A stretch of 64,000 bases of DNA, taken from assembly GCA_964505555.1 (NCBI GenBank), contig CAZDIO010000074.1, forward strand, positions 1-64,000. Reading direction: 5' to 3'. The notes beneath the pieces are model-generated. The model searched no databases. It saw only the letters and a program-made list of their open reading frames with translations, and was not told the origin of the DNA. A program made the position numbers and the translations under genes. The stretch is from CAZDIO01 sp964505555. GTDB lineage: Bacteria; Bdellovibrionota_C; UBA2361; SZUA-149; CAZDIO01. Positions 33,684-43,416 of the stretch are shown here, piece after piece; the stretch's first letter is position 1; each line of letters opens with the position of its first letter.

Positions 33684-35378
33684 ATGACCAAAATTGTTGA
33701 ATGCGTCCCAAATATTAGCGAAGGTCGGGATCGTGAAAAAATTGACGCTATCGCCCAAGCTGCCGCTGCCGTGCCGGGGGTTCAACTTCTTGACATCGAC
33801 CCGGGGGTAGACACAAACCGCACCGTAATAACATTTGCAGGCCCTCCAGAAGCGGTGCTCGAAGGAGCGTATCGACTCATTAAGAAAGCTTCCGAGCTTA
33901 TTGATATGTCCACCCATCAGGGAGCTCATCCGAGAATGGGGGCATGCGATGTCTGCCCATTTGTTCCCGTAAGTGAGGTAGAGATGCGCGAGTGTGTTTC
34001 TCTTGCAAAAAACTTAGGAGAACGTGTTGGGAGCAAACTTGGCATCCCGGTCTACCTCTATGAACATGCCGCTACAACACCTGAGAGAAAAAGCCTCGCC
34101 GATATTCGAAAAGGGGAATATGAAGCTCTTCCTGAAAAATTAAAAAGTGAGAAGTGGAAGCCCGATTTTGGACCATCCTCTTTTAATAAACGATCCGGCG
34201 CAACCGTTATTGGCGCAAGACCATTTCTTATCGCCTACAATGTAAACCTCAACACCCAAAACAAGAAAATTGCTAATAAGATCGCTCTTGAGATCCGAGA
34301 ATCCGGTCAACCATTACGAGATGAGCACGGCAAGATTATCAAAGACGCTACTGGAAAGTCGGCACTGAAACCTGGCTTATTTCAACACTGCCGCGCCGTG
34401 GGATGGTACATCGATTCTTATAAGTGCGCCCAAGTTTCAATCAACCTTACCGATTATACCGTAACGGGCATGCATCACGTCTTTGATGCTTGCGATGAGG
34501 TTGCAAGAAAGCTCGGAGTTCGTATTACGGGGAGTGAACTTGTTGGACTTTTACCAAAACAAGCGCTTCTTGATGCCGGAAAACACTATCTTCAAAGACA
34601 AGGAGCTTTTTCTGCTGTAAGTGAGTCGCAGATACTTGATACCGCAGTTCGTTCATTGGGGTTATCTGAACTTGGTCCTTTTAAATTAAAAGAACGCATT
34701 ATTGAGGAGAGATTTTCTATGCCCGCTCCATTAGCTTCGATGAGTCTTACTTCATTTGCCGATGAGCTTTCCTCGGATTCTGTCGCACCGGGTGGAGGAA
34801 GCGTCGCTGCGCTCTCTGGCGCACTTGCTGCCTCACTGACAGGAATGGTGTGCGCCCTAACGTATGGCAAACCAAAACTTCGCGAAGTACACGAACAGGC
34901 ACTTGCCTTAGGTGAGAAAGCACAAAAAATCAAAGAGGCAAACATCAAGCGACTCGATGAAGATACCCAAGCATTTCTTGAGGTAATCGCCTCACTTCGA
35001 GCGCTTCCAAAAGGTGCTTCCAAAGATTCTCTTGAATACCAAGAAGGGTTACAGCGGGTAGACGCTGCCTACAAAAAAGCAACACAGATTCCTCTTTCGG
35101 TAGCAGAATCCGCCGTAGAAGCACTTCATGGAACGCTAGAGCTTTCTTCGATCGGATTAAAGAACGCTCTTAGTGATCTTGCTGTTTCAGCCGCCATGGC
35201 TCACGCTGCGCTGATTGGAGGTGCTTACAATGTGCGCATTAATTTAGGGGAGATTAAAGATAGTGAATTTGTTAAAAAGACAGAAACTACCCTCAACAAA
35301 CTCCTTGCAAATGGGGAAGACCTTTTAAGGAAGGTCAATTCGAAGGTGGAAGAGCGGATGAAAGAGGGCGCCTCTTAG
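33684..35378 (+). CDS. ftcD: fused formimidoyltransferase/cyclodeaminase
   Basis: A 564-residue two-domain enzyme. Residues 1 to about 320 match glutamate formimidoyltransferase (start K-I-V-E-C-V-P-N-I-S-E-G-R; H-Q-G-A-H-P-R-M-G at about 79-87 with the catalytic His). Residues from about 350 match formimidotetrahydrofolate cyclodeaminase (S-F-A-D-E-L then A-P-G-G-G-S-V-A-A). Together they move the formimino group from formiminoglutamate to tetrahydrofolate and release ammonia, ending histidine breakdown in the folate-dependent route. The fusion is the vertebrate-like arrangement also seen in some bacteria. It diverges from hutH/hutI. Confidence 0.92.
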   Translation: MTKIVECVPNISEGRDREKIDAIAQAAAAVPGVQLLDIDPGVDTNRTVITFAGPPEAVLEGAYRLIKKASELIDMSTHQGAHPRMGACDVCPFVPVSEVEMRECVSLAKNLGERVGSKLGIPVYLYEHAATTPERKSLADIRKGEYEALPEKLKSEKWKPDFGPSSFNKRSGATVIGARPFLIAYNVNLNTQNKKIANKIALEIRESGQPLRDEHGKIIKDATGKSALKPGLFQHCRAVGWYIDSYKCAQVSINLTDYTVTGMHHVFDACDEVARKLGVRITGSELVGLLPKQALLDAGKHYLQRQGAFSAVSESQILDTAVRSLGLSELGPFKLKERIIEERFSMPAPLASMSLTSFADELSSDSVAPGGGSVAALSGALAASLTGMVCALTYGKPKLREVHEQALALGEKAQKIKEANIKRLDEDTQAFLEVIASLRALPKGASKDSLEYQEGLQRVDAAYKKATQIPLSVAESAVEALHGTLELSSIGLKNALSDLAVSAAMAHAALIGGAYNVRINLGEIKDSEFVKKTETTLNKLLANGEDLLRKVNSKVEERMKEGAS

Positions 35379-35450
35379 CGTCGAGAAGGTGTTTGAGGCA
35401 TCCAATAAGAGGGCTGCTCATATACTTCAAACAAAAAGGATCGAAACTTC

Positions 35451-37430
35451 ATGTGTGGAATAAACTTTATTCTTAATAAAAAATCAGAAAAAGTTTCTCC
35501 CGGAATCATCGAACGTGCAAACTCCGCACTCTCTCATCGAGGTCCAGATGAAAGTTCAAAATACTTTTTTGAAAACACTGTCCTCGGACATACTCGCCTC
35601 AGCATCGTCGATGTCTCCGGCGGCCATCAACCACTTTTTAATGAAGATAAGAGTGCGGTAATCATCTGTAACGGTGAAATTTATAACTATCAAGCGATAC
35701 GAAAACGCTTAGAGGAAAAAGGTCACCGTTTTGGAACGCACTCAGATTGCGAAGTTATTATTCATCTCTACGAAGAAGACCCGCAGAACTATATTACGGA
35801 ATTAGATGGAATGTTTAGTTTTGTTCTTCTTGATATGAAGAAACGGGTTGTTCATGTTGCAAGAGATCGGGTAGGCATTAAACCTCTTTACTATTTTGAA
35901 AATGCAGAGCACTTTATCTGCTCTTCAGAGATTAAGGGAATTCTCGCAACCGGACTTACCCCTCGGGAACTCAATCGCCAAGGCATCTATGATTGTTTCA
36001 CCTTCGGGTATCTTCCGGAAAAAAACACCTGCTTTAGAGAGATTAAAACTTTCCCTCCGGCTACCATTTTTTCATATAATCTCGCTGCAAATAGTTCCGA
36101 AGCTCGCTACTACTGGGATCTCCGTTTTCCTTCCCGTAAAAAAAGTGAGGCACTTCGCTATCCCCAATATGTCGGAAAACTCAAAGAGGTTTTTGAACAA
36201 GCCATCGCTTCCCACGTCATTGGCGATTTTCCGATGGGTGCTTATCTCAGTGGAGGAATTGACTCCACGATTACCTCAACCCTTCTAAAAAAACTTCTCG
36301 GACGAGAACAAACGCTAAAAACTTTCTCGATTAAATTTGCAAATAAAGAGTTTGATGAATCTGACTCCTTTGAAAAAACTTCAGCAGAGTTGGGCTTTGA
36401 TTCCCATGTTCTCGAACTAGACTCTCTCGATCTTGCCACCTTCCAAAAAGTAATCTTCCATCTTGAGCAGCCCCAGTTTTCACCTCTTGATGGTCCGATG
36501 TTTCTCCTTTCAAAGTTTGTTCATGATGCAGGTATTAAGGTTGTCTGTGTGGGTGAAGGCTCGGACGAACTTTTTGGGGGATATAACTCCTATACCCTCA
36601 ATCAGATCCGCGCGGTGTTTTCTACACAAGCGCTCCGCCCACTCAAACCTCATCTTTTTGAAAAAGTTCTCAGCTACTACGTTTCTCATCCAGAACTTCG
36701 CGCTGCGTTTATGCGAATTTATGGAGAGAATCAAAATGAAGTAATCAAAAAATTTGGTTTTTATCCCCCCTGGTACCCCTTGTGGTCAATAAACAGTGAA
36801 TTTAAAAAACCTGTTTTTGGAGCAGGGCTTGAGGATAGTTTTTCAGAAGGCTCGGCGATGCAAAAAATGTGCGCTGACTTGAAATCAGGCTCCAAATCAT
36901 CTTTATCGTTTACCAATGATTTTGATAAAGCAATTTACCTGGAGATGAAAACAAGGCTCCCCAATTACATCCTTCTTCGAGGAGATCGAAACTCAATGGC
37001 GCATGGCGTTGAAGCAAGAGTTCCTTTTCTTGATAATGAAGTGATTGATTATGTGGCAAAAATTCCACCGCTTTATAAAATGTTTGGATTTAAGGAAAAG
37101 TTCATCCTTCGCCAAGCTTTTAAACCACTCCTGCCAAAGCATATTCTGAAGCGAAGAAAATATGGTTTCGTTGCTCCAAATTCATGGCTCTGGGAGAAAA
37201 AAAGTGAGCGTATCAACGAACTCTTAAGCGCATCAGCCCTGAAGAAAACAGGGGTCTTTGATGTACAGGGCGTTGAGAACTACAGAAAAGAGGTTGAGAG
37301 CGGAACTCTTCATCCTCACTCTCTTCGGTATAATTTTATTTATAATACCTTGACCGGGGTCCTCTCTACACAGATGCTCCATGAGGAGTTGATTGAGGGG
37401 TTATCTTCAAAGCTGGCATCAGCGGCATAA
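35451..37430 (+). CDS. asnB: glutamine-hydrolysing asparagine synthetase
   Basis: A 659-residue enzyme. M-C-G-I at the start leaves Cys2 as the N-terminal nucleophile of the glutaminase domain (about 1-210, with C-N-G-E-I-Y-N at about 74). The synthetase domain carries the ATP-binding S-G-G-I-D-S-T at about 266-272 and G-E-G-S-D-E-L-F-G-G at about 366. It is of the AsnB type, longer than E. coli AsnB, and resembles AsnB-like proteins of envelope or secondary-metabolite clusters as well as biosynthetic enzymes. It lies 72 bases after ftcD on the same strand, perhaps using glutamate-family nitrogen; the metabolic role cannot be fixed from the sequence. Confidence 0.88.
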   Translation: MCGINFILNKKSEKVSPGIIERANSALSHRGPDESSKYFFENTVLGHTRLSIVDVSGGHQPLFNEDKSAVIICNGEIYNYQAIRKRLEEKGHRFGTHSDCEVIIHLYEEDPQNYITELDGMFSFVLLDMKKRVVHVARDRVGIKPLYYFENAEHFICSSEIKGILATGLTPRELNRQGIYDCFTFGYLPEKNTCFREIKTFPPATIFSYNLAANSSEARYYWDLRFPSRKKSEALRYPQYVGKLKEVFEQAIASHVIGDFPMGAYLSGGIDSTITSTLLKKLLGREQTLKTFSIKFANKEFDESDSFEKTSAELGFDSHVLELDSLDLATFQKVIFHLEQPQFSPLDGPMFLLSKFVHDAGIKVVCVGEGSDELFGGYNSYTLNQIRAVFSTQALRPLKPHLFEKVLSYYVSHPELRAAFMRIYGENQNEVIKKFGFYPPWYPLWSINSEFKKPVFGAGLEDSFSEGSAMQKMCADLKSGSKSSLSFTNDFDKAIYLEMKTRLPNYILLRGDRNSMAHGVEARVPFLDNEVIDYVAKIPPLYKMFGFKEKFILRQAFKPLLPKHILKRRKYGFVAPNSWLWEKKSERINELLSASALKKTGVFDVQGVENYRKEVESGTLHPHSLRYNFIYNTLTGVLSTQMLHEELIEGLSSKLASAA

Positions 37431-37455
37431 CATCAAAAACCCCCTCTCCTACTGA

Positions 37456-37715
37456 GCCTTAAACTTCTACTTAAACTTCTACTTAAACTAAACTTAGCCT
37501 TGCCCTTGCACTTGCTCTACTGTCCCGTCCTGAAATCTGTCCACAAGGTTGCATATTAAGTAGAAACTGGGCTTCTTGAGCTGTTTGTTTGATATGGAGC
37601 GTCTTTTCCTGTCGGGAGAGGATGTCTTTTGCATTTAACGTGGGGGGGTTAGAGCAAGTGCAAGGGCAAGGCTAAGTTTAGTTTAAGTATAAGTATAAGT
37701 TTCAGTAGAAGTAGA
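37456..37715. repeat. family A intergenic inverted repeat, copy 3, with filled loop
   Basis: Left arm 37456-37520 (GAGCCTTAAACTTCTAC units, then ACTTAAACTAAACTTAGCC) pairs with right arm 37649-37715 (TTAGAGCAAGTGCAAGGGC, then AAGTTTAGTTTAAG units). The loop is about 128 bases and unrelated to other copies; it begins with CTGTCCCGTCCTGAAATCTG and has no open frame. It fills most of the 308-base gap between the convergent asnB and methyltransferase genes. Confidence 0.8.
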
Positions 37716-37738
37716 TGGTCTAAGTTTAGGTCCCTCTC

Positions 37739-38392
37739 CTAATAATACAACTTCACCGCCAATGCGGGAGGCACATTAAACAAACTCAGGTGGGTATGAA
37801 CTTCCCCCTTTTTCTCTACCTCATTGCGCCATTGATAAATTAAAGCGTCAACAGCACGAACACGTTGTCTATTTTCTTGGCTAGAAAAAACACTGAGCAA
37901 CTTCCTTAAGCCAACGTACTCAAAAAATGTTACTGCTCCCTTCTCTGCAACAAGCTTTTCAATAACTTCGATTATTTCTGTAACCACTTCAGGAGTAAAA
38001 TTCGTAAAAGGAAGACTGCAGACAAGAATGTCGATCGATCCGAGAAGCTCTTGATTCTTTTGAAGATCTTGAAATGCGCCAAGGATAAAGTGCACTCGTT
38101 GACGATGTTTCTGATAGAGAGGATTTTTTTCTAATCTTTTTTTGAGGGTCTCGAGAAACCGGGGATTGAGTTCGCAGATGTAGAGCTCATCGGTGTCATT
38201 CATTCGCTTAAGGATCTCTTTTGTAATCGGACCCGTTCCAGGACCAACTTCAAGAATCCTTCGCTTCGAACTTTTCGTCTGCAGCGCACTGACCATGGAG
38301 GCAGCAAGAAAGCGAGAGCTGGGGAAGATCATGCCGATCTGTGAATAGCTCTCCTTGAGCTCACGAAAAAATGTAAAGTGATGGCCGGGCAT
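37739..38392 (-). CDS. class I SAM methyltransferase, PmtA/KsgA-like
   Basis: A 217-residue Rossmann methyltransferase. I-L-E-V-G-P-G-T-G at about residues 45-53 is the SAM-binding loop and C-E-L-N-P at about 73 the acidic ribose contact; S-L-P-F at about 128 takes the position of the catalytic motif. The overall pattern (membrane-proximal helical N-terminus with S-S-R-F-L-A) resembles bacterial phospholipid N-methyltransferases (PmtA), which convert phosphatidylethanolamine towards phosphatidylcholine, and the rRNA dimethylase family. A lipid substrate is the better guess. Single gene, convergent with asnB. Confidence 0.65.
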   Translation of the reverse strand: MPGHHFTFFRELKESYSQIGMIFPSSRFLAASMVSALQTKSSKRRILEVGPGTGPITKEILKRMNDTDELYICELNPRFLETLKKRLEKNPLYQKHRQRVHFILGAFQDLQKNQELLGSIDILVCSLPFTNFTPEVVTEIIEVIEKLVAEKGAVTFFEYVGLRKLLSVFSSQENRQRVRAVDALIYQWRNEVEKKGEVHTHLSLFNVPPALAVKLYY

Positions 38393-38636
38393 GGTGCTTT
38401 TCTACCTGTACATAATAGCTGTCGATGAATTTTCTCAAAATATATTCTCTCATTCTCAGAATCGTGACCAAAAAATACTAGCACCCTAACAAGATATGAC
38501 AGAGCGATCTGGCCAGGTTGCTAGTATTAGAGATATGCTCTTACTCTAAGCAAACACGCTCGGGCCTTAACCGTACATCACTTATGATGTTCTCATACAA
38601 CCAGAAAAAAACAGGAACAAGCATCAGCTAATCTTA

Positions 38637-39404
38637 ATGAATCTTCTCTTGAATCACCTCCCCAAAACTTTCCGCTTTTCCCCCACACTCACACTCTGCT
38701 CGCTGCTTCTTGCTGCCGTCATGATCTGGTGTTCACAATGGCAATGGCAACGATACAAGTTTAAAGTTTCACTCGTTGAAACTTATAAAAATAACTCCAC
38801 CTCTCCCTCTCTTAACTTTCCCGCATCGGACAACTTTGAGAGCGTGCTCAACAGAAAAGTTGAGGTCAGTGGTAGTTACGACTATTCCCATCAGATAATA
38901 ATTGCAAATCGCAAAAATAAGGTTGGTCCCGGCTATTGGCTCATGACCCCTTTAAAACTTAAGGATGACACGCGAAGTGTTCTCGTAAGCCGAGGTTTCA
39001 TTCCGTATGCCGACGCAAAGCGGGAAGATTGGGAAAAGTACTCTTTTGTCACAAAAGAAACCTTCCAGGCTGTTGTACAACCGACGGTCGCTCATCGCTC
39101 ACCGTTAGCACCTGAGCCAAAGAGCGAGCTTTCTACAACCTGGTCAGAGAAATGGCTCTATCCAGACCTTGAAAAAATCGCTAAGCAATTTCCTTACCCG
39201 ATCATCACTTCAGTCTATTTGCAACGGCTTGGCGGCCCCCCAAACGGATATTTTCCGGCTGAGTCAGTAACTATCGAGGTTCCCCCAAGCACTCATTTTT
39301 GGTACAGCATTGAATGGGTTTTTCTTGCTTGCGGAACTCTCACTATTAGCTTTTTGTTACAAGCCTATCCCAGATCAAGAGCACGAGGAAATCAGGTAAG
39401 ATGA
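38637..39404 (+). CDS. SURF1 family oxidase assembly protein
   Basis: A 255-residue inner-membrane protein with one helix near the N-terminus (about 18-34) and one at the C-terminus (about 228-246), flanking a periplasmic domain; Q-W-Q-W-Q-R-Y-K after the first helix, R-G-F-I-P near 119, and H-F-W-Y-S-I-E-W before the last are typical of SURF1. SURF1 helps insert haem a into subunit I of the oxidase. First gene of the caa3 oxidase operon; its end overlaps the SCO gene by 4 bases. Confidence 0.85.
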   Translation: MNLLLNHLPKTFRFSPTLTLCSLLLAAVMIWCSQWQWQRYKFKVSLVETYKNNSTSPSLNFPASDNFESVLNRKVEVSGSYDYSHQIIIANRKNKVGPGYWLMTPLKLKDDTRSVLVSRGFIPYADAKREDWEKYSFVTKETFQAVVQPTVAHRSPLAPEPKSELSTTWSEKWLYPDLEKIAKQFPYPIITSVYLQRLGGPPNGYFPAESVTIEVPPSTHFWYSIEWVFLACGTLTISFLLQAYPRSRARGNQVR

Positions 39405-40186
39405 GTAATTATTATCGGTTAATCCTTATTATTCAGTTTTTAATTCTCCCTTGCAACGTTTCCGCGATTGAACATCCAGAAAAACTTGCTGAGGAGGCAA
39501 GCATCGTTGAACACCTCAATGAACAAGTTGATCTAAGTCGTTCATTTACCGATGAGTTTGGAAAAACAGTAACCATTCTTGAACTTTTTCTTAAAGATCG
39601 TCCGATGATTATTGTGCCGGTTTATTTTCAGTGTCCCAGATTATGCAACTATACATTGGATGGCGTAACAAAACTTCTAGGAGATCTCGATCTCGTTCTT
39701 GGCAAGGACTATTCGGTTGCCATAGTCAGCTTTAATTCACGAGAAACAAGCCTGGACGCACATAAACGCGCTACCAAGTACAAAAACAGCATAAACACCT
39801 CCGACCAGGCAAAAAAAGCATGGCATTTTCTTACGGGAACCGAAGAAAATGTTCAGGGGATAATGCACGAACTGGGCTTTTCCTTCCTTAAGGATAAGGA
39901 GGAGTTCGCTCACGCTGCGGTTTTTATGGTTCTTACCCCAAATGGAAAAATCTCTCGCTACTTTTATGGCATTCAATACAAACCCCGAGATGTTCGGTTA
40001 GCTCTTGTGGAGGCAGCGCGAGGTAGGATAGGTTCGACCTTGGAGCGTGTCTTTCTCTACTGTTTTCATTTCGACGCGTTGCGGGGCAAGTACACATTAG
40101 TTGCAATGAATCTTGTGCGCGTAGTAAGCCTTAGCGTCCTTGGAATTTTGGTAGCGACACTGATAATATTAAAACTGAAAGAATAA
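39401..40186 (+). CDS. SCO1/SenC copper chaperone
   Basis: A 261-residue exported or membrane-anchored thioredoxin-fold protein. A signal or anchor helix is at about 5-22, F-Q-C-P-R-L-C at about 72-78 is the CxxxC copper site, a conserved His lies at about 170, and a second helix closes the protein. SCO proteins load the binuclear CuA centre of subunit II. The R-L-C-N-Y form is characteristic of the SCO variant found in caa3 operons of deltaproteobacteria-like genomes. Overlaps the SURF1 gene; 22 bases before coxB. Confidence 0.85.
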   Translation: MSNYYRLILIIQFLILPCNVSAIEHPEKLAEEASIVEHLNEQVDLSRSFTDEFGKTVTILELFLKDRPMIIVPVYFQCPRLCNYTLDGVTKLLGDLDLVLGKDYSVAIVSFNSRETSLDAHKRATKYKNSINTSDQAKKAWHFLTGTEENVQGIMHELGFSFLKDKEEFAHAAVFMVLTPNGKISRYFYGIQYKPRDVRLALVEAARGRIGSTLERVFLYCFHFDALRGKYTLVAMNLVRVVSLSVLGILVATLIILKLKE

Positions 40187-40208
40187 ACTCAATCTTGTTA
40201 TAGTAGAT

Positions 40209-41135
40209 ATGTTCGATTTCATGCCAGTTCAGGCGTCATCGTGGGCCGCCGAGGTGGATTGGGTTAATAATTTTATCACCGATAACGCCGTATTCTTTAC
40301 CGTGGCGATCACCGCTACGATGCTATTCTTTTGTTTTCGTTACCGACGAAAAAGCAATGATCAAACCACCCCTTTCATCACCCATAGTGTTCCCTTAGAA
40401 ACACTATGGACTATCGTGCCAACAATTATCGTCATCTTTACCTTTTATATAGGATACTCTTCTTACAAAGAGATGCGCACACCGCCCTCAAATACCCTTG
40501 ATATAAATGTCGATGCCTTTAGTTGGCGGTGGGAGTTTGAACATCCGAATGGAAAAAAATCTACGGATGAACTCGTTGTACCTGTTGGACGTCCAATTCG
40601 TTTAATTATGACCTCTCACGATGTGTTACATAGTTTTTATGTCCCTGCGATGCGGGTCAAAGAAGATGTCCGTGGCGGGGTATACTCGTATCTCTGGTTT
40701 ACCCCAATAAAGTTAGGTAACTATCATATCTTCTGTGCCGAATATTGTGGTTTTGACCATTCGGGAATGACTGGAACGTTGCGCGTTGTCCCAGAAGAGG
40801 AGTATCAAAGTTATATCTACAATCGTGGCATGGAAGAGCTTCCCCCAGCAGAACGCGGGAAAAAAGTATTTACAGAAAAAGCATGTGGAGCATGTCACAG
40901 CACAGATGGAACAGTAATTTTAGGTCCGAGCTTAAAAGGATTGTTTGCCAATGGAAAGAGAGAGTTTGAGGATGGAACGGGGGTCTCCGTTGATGAGAAC
41001 TACGTTCGGGAATCGCTCCTCACTCCACAAGCAAAGATCGTTCGTGGGTTTGCTGGGAAGTTTATGCCGTCGTTTGAGGGGCAACTGACCGAGGAGCAAC
41101 TCTCTTCATTAATCACCTATTTAAAGACTTTATAA
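40209..41135 (+). CDS. coxB: cytochrome c oxidase subunit II with fused cytochrome c
   Basis: A 308-residue caa3-type subunit II. Two N-terminal helices (about 27-47 and 68-88) are followed by a cupredoxin domain with the CuA motif C-A-E-Y-C-G-F-D-H-S-G-M at about residues 176-187, where the two Cys, Glu, His and Met are all present. From about 220 a cytochrome c domain carries the haem motif C-G-A-C-H and a Met ligand (F-M-P-S-F) near the end. It accepts electrons from a cytochrome c or its own haem. It is directly followed by subunit I. Confidence 0.92.
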   Translation: MFDFMPVQASSWAAEVDWVNNFITDNAVFFTVAITATMLFFCFRYRRKSNDQTTPFITHSVPLETLWTIVPTIIVIFTFYIGYSSYKEMRTPPSNTLDINVDAFSWRWEFEHPNGKKSTDELVVPVGRPIRLIMTSHDVLHSFYVPAMRVKEDVRGGVYSYLWFTPIKLGNYHIFCAEYCGFDHSGMTGTLRVVPEEEYQSYIYNRGMEELPPAERGKKVFTEKACGACHSTDGTVILGPSLKGLFANGKREFEDGTGVSVDENYVRESLLTPQAKIVRGFAGKFMPSFEGQLTEEQLSSLITYLKTL

Positions 41136-42794
41136 ATGAGCGAGACAGCAAACTACCTAAATCATGAAAAAGGTTTCCGGTCCTGGTTAATGAGCATTGA
41201 CCATAAACGGATCGGACTTCTTTATTTTGGAGCGATGTTAATCTTCTTCCTCGTTGGAGGGGTAACCGCCTTAGCTATCCGTACAGAACTCTGGACACCA
41301 AATAGAGAGCTTTTCTCTGCGGGGGATTACAACACCGCGTTTACCCTCCATGGAATTATCATGATCTTTCTTTTTATTGTTCCGGGAATTCCTGCAACCT
41401 TGGGAAACTTTCTTTTGCCACTGATGATTGGCGCAAAAGATGTCGTTTTCCCACGCTTGAATCGATTTAGTTATTGGATCTATTTAGTTGGCGCAGCGAT
41501 CGGGTTGTTTGCGGTGTTTATGCGCGTTGATACCGGCTGGACATTCTACACTCCATACAGCATTAAAACCGCTTCGAATGCGGGAAACAACTGGGGTGTC
41601 GTCGTCATGACATCGGCGGCATTTATTCTTGGATTTTCTTCTATTCTTACCGGACTGAATTTTCTCGTCACCATTCACAAAATGCGTGCCCCAGGAATGA
41701 CCTGGAATAGGCTCCCTCTTTTTGTGTGGACCTTGTACGCCACGGCAATTCTTCAAGTTGTTGCCACACCGGTTATCGGTATTACTCTTTTACTTCTCAT
41801 TGCCGAGAATGTTTTTCATATCGGAGTGTTTGACCCTGCTTGGGGCGGAGATCCTGTCCTTTTTGAGCACTTCTTTTGGTTTTACTCTCACCCTGTTGTC
41901 TATATTATGATTCTCCCTGCATTTGGAATCATCAGCGAGATCATTCCGGTATTTTCTCGAAAGCCGCTCTTTGGCTACCGAGCACTTGTGTTTGCGAGTG
42001 TGGGAATTGCCGCGATCAGTCTTCTTGTTTGGGGACACCATATGTTTGTTGCCGGAATGTCTAATGTGTCTCGATACATATTTTCCTTCATCACTTTTTT
42101 TGTGGCGGTGCCTACCGCAGTGAAGGTCTTTAACTGGGTCTCCACGCTCTATCGGGGAGCGATATCCTTTGAAACCCCGATGCTCTATGCCCTCTGTTTT
42201 ATCTTTCTGTTTATGATTGCTGGAACTACGGGCATCCACCTGGCAACCCTGGCAACAAACGCTCACTACCATGATACGTATTTTGTTGTTGCTCACTTTC
42301 ACTACACGATTCAAGGGGGCTCAGTAATCGGGTTGTTTGCGGGACTTCACTTTTGGTTCCCCAAGATGTTTGGTCGGATGTACAACGATCGGATTGCCCG
42401 TTTCGCATTTTGGCTCCTCTTTATAGGTTTTAACGGAACCTTTCTGCCTCAGTTTGCGCTCGGAATGGCAGGAATGCCCCGGCGTTACTATACCTATCCT
42501 GAAGAATTTCAAACCCTCCACCAAGCTTCAACCGTTTTTGCATTCATCAATGGCATTGGTTATGCGATCGTCTTATTGAATCTGGTGTATGCGATATTTA
42601 AAGGAAGGCGGGCTGAAAATAATCCGTATCGTTCTCTCTCCTTAGAGTGGTCAACTTCTTCTCCGCCAATTCATGATAACTTTGTGACAATTCCAACAAT
42701 CACAGACTGGACGTACGGCTACGGAGGAAGTGACTCCGATAACGGCAACCATACCTCTAACACGAAGGAGCGCGACACCCATGTCTCACGATAA
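41136..42794 (+). CDS. coxA: caa3 oxidase subunit I, A2 type
   Basis: A 552-residue haem-copper oxidase subunit I with about 12 helices. Helix VI reads F-Y-S-H-P-V-V-Y: Tyr-Ser replaces the channel Glu of the A1 type, and the His-Tyr pair provides a CuB ligand and the cross-linked Tyr; W-G-H-H-M-F gives the other CuB His and H-Y-H-D-T-Y-F-V-V-A-H-F-H-Y the haem ligands. By the established classification this is an A2-type enzyme (as in Thermus caa3). It reduces oxygen to water while pumping protons. Overlaps the subunit III gene by 14 bases. A distant homologue (47722-49503) is A1 type. Confidence 0.93.
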   Translation: MSETANYLNHEKGFRSWLMSIDHKRIGLLYFGAMLIFFLVGGVTALAIRTELWTPNRELFSAGDYNTAFTLHGIIMIFLFIVPGIPATLGNFLLPLMIGAKDVVFPRLNRFSYWIYLVGAAIGLFAVFMRVDTGWTFYTPYSIKTASNAGNNWGVVVMTSAAFILGFSSILTGLNFLVTIHKMRAPGMTWNRLPLFVWTLYATAILQVVATPVIGITLLLLIAENVFHIGVFDPAWGGDPVLFEHFFWFYSHPVVYIMILPAFGIISEIIPVFSRKPLFGYRALVFASVGIAAISLLVWGHHMFVAGMSNVSRYIFSFITFFVAVPTAVKVFNWVSTLYRGAISFETPMLYALCFIFLFMIAGTTGIHLATLATNAHYHDTYFVVAHFHYTIQGGSVIGLFAGLHFWFPKMFGRMYNDRIARFAFWLLFIGFNGTFLPQFALGMAGMPRRYYTYPEEFQTLHQASTVFAFINGIGYAIVLLNLVYAIFKGRRAENNPYRSLSLEWSTSSPPIHDNFVTIPTITDWTYGYGGSDSDNGNHTSNTKERDTHVSR

Positions 42795-43416
42795 AGTCCT
42801 TCCGCCAGGACATTATCATCACGTAGAACCGGAGCAGGCATACCATGCCTCAAAGTATGCAATGTGGGTCTTTCTCGCCACAGAAGTGCATCTCTTTGGT
42901 GGGCTCTTCTGCACATTCGCAATTTTTCGCTGGAAGTATCTCCACGAATTTAATACGTACGCTCAAACATTAAATTGGAAGCTAGGTCTTTTAAACACAT
43001 GCGTTTTATTGACGAGCTCCTACTGCATGGTTCGTGCGGTAGATGCTGCACAAAAAGGTTTAAATCGAAAAGTTGCTTCGTGGCTTGAAAAAACTATCTT
43101 CTGTGGTTTGATCTTTTTTGTTGTTAAGTTTTTTGAGTACAAAGCAAAACTAGTCGATCACGTCCCCCCAATTCTTCCTTCAACGCATACGTTTTACGGT
43201 CTTTACTATGTGATGACGGGCATCCATGGAGTCCATGTCTTAGTAGGACTAGGGGTGATGGTTTGGCTCTGGCTGCTTGCAAAGAAGGATCGGTTTAAAG
43301 TTACCTACTATACCCCTGTGGAAGTAACCGGACTTTATTGGCACCTTGTCGATGTGATCTGGATCTATCTCTTCCCACTTCTCTATTTACTTGGAGGAAT
43401 GTCCCATGCGCACTGA
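42781..43416 (+). CDS. coxC: caa3 oxidase subunit III
   Basis: A 211-residue membrane protein with five or six helices; W-V-F-L-A-T-E-V at about 32-39 carries the conserved Glu of helix I, F-E-Y-K near 105, and H-G-V-H-V near 143 and Y-W-H-L-V-D near 190 are typical of subunit III. The ATG at 42781 is chosen because GGAG precedes it; an upstream in-frame ATG at 42730 lies deep within coxA and has no site. Overlaps coxA by 14 bases and coxD by 11. Confidence 0.88.
   Translation: MSHDKVLPPGHYHHVEPEQAYHASKYAMWVFLATEVHLFGGLFCTFAIFRWKYLHEFNTYAQTLNWKLGLLNTCVLLTSSYCMVRAVDAAQKGLNRKVASWLEKTIFCGLIFFVVKFFEYKAKLVDHVPPILPSTHTFYGLYYVMTGIHGVHVLVGLGVMVWLWLLAKKDRFKVTYYTPVEVTGLYWHLVDVIWIYLFPLLYLLGGMSHAH

Noticed and set aside
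41790..42314. Minus-strand open frame of 174 codons within coxA
   Set aside because: Highly basic antisense translation of a membrane protein gene; a shadow frame.
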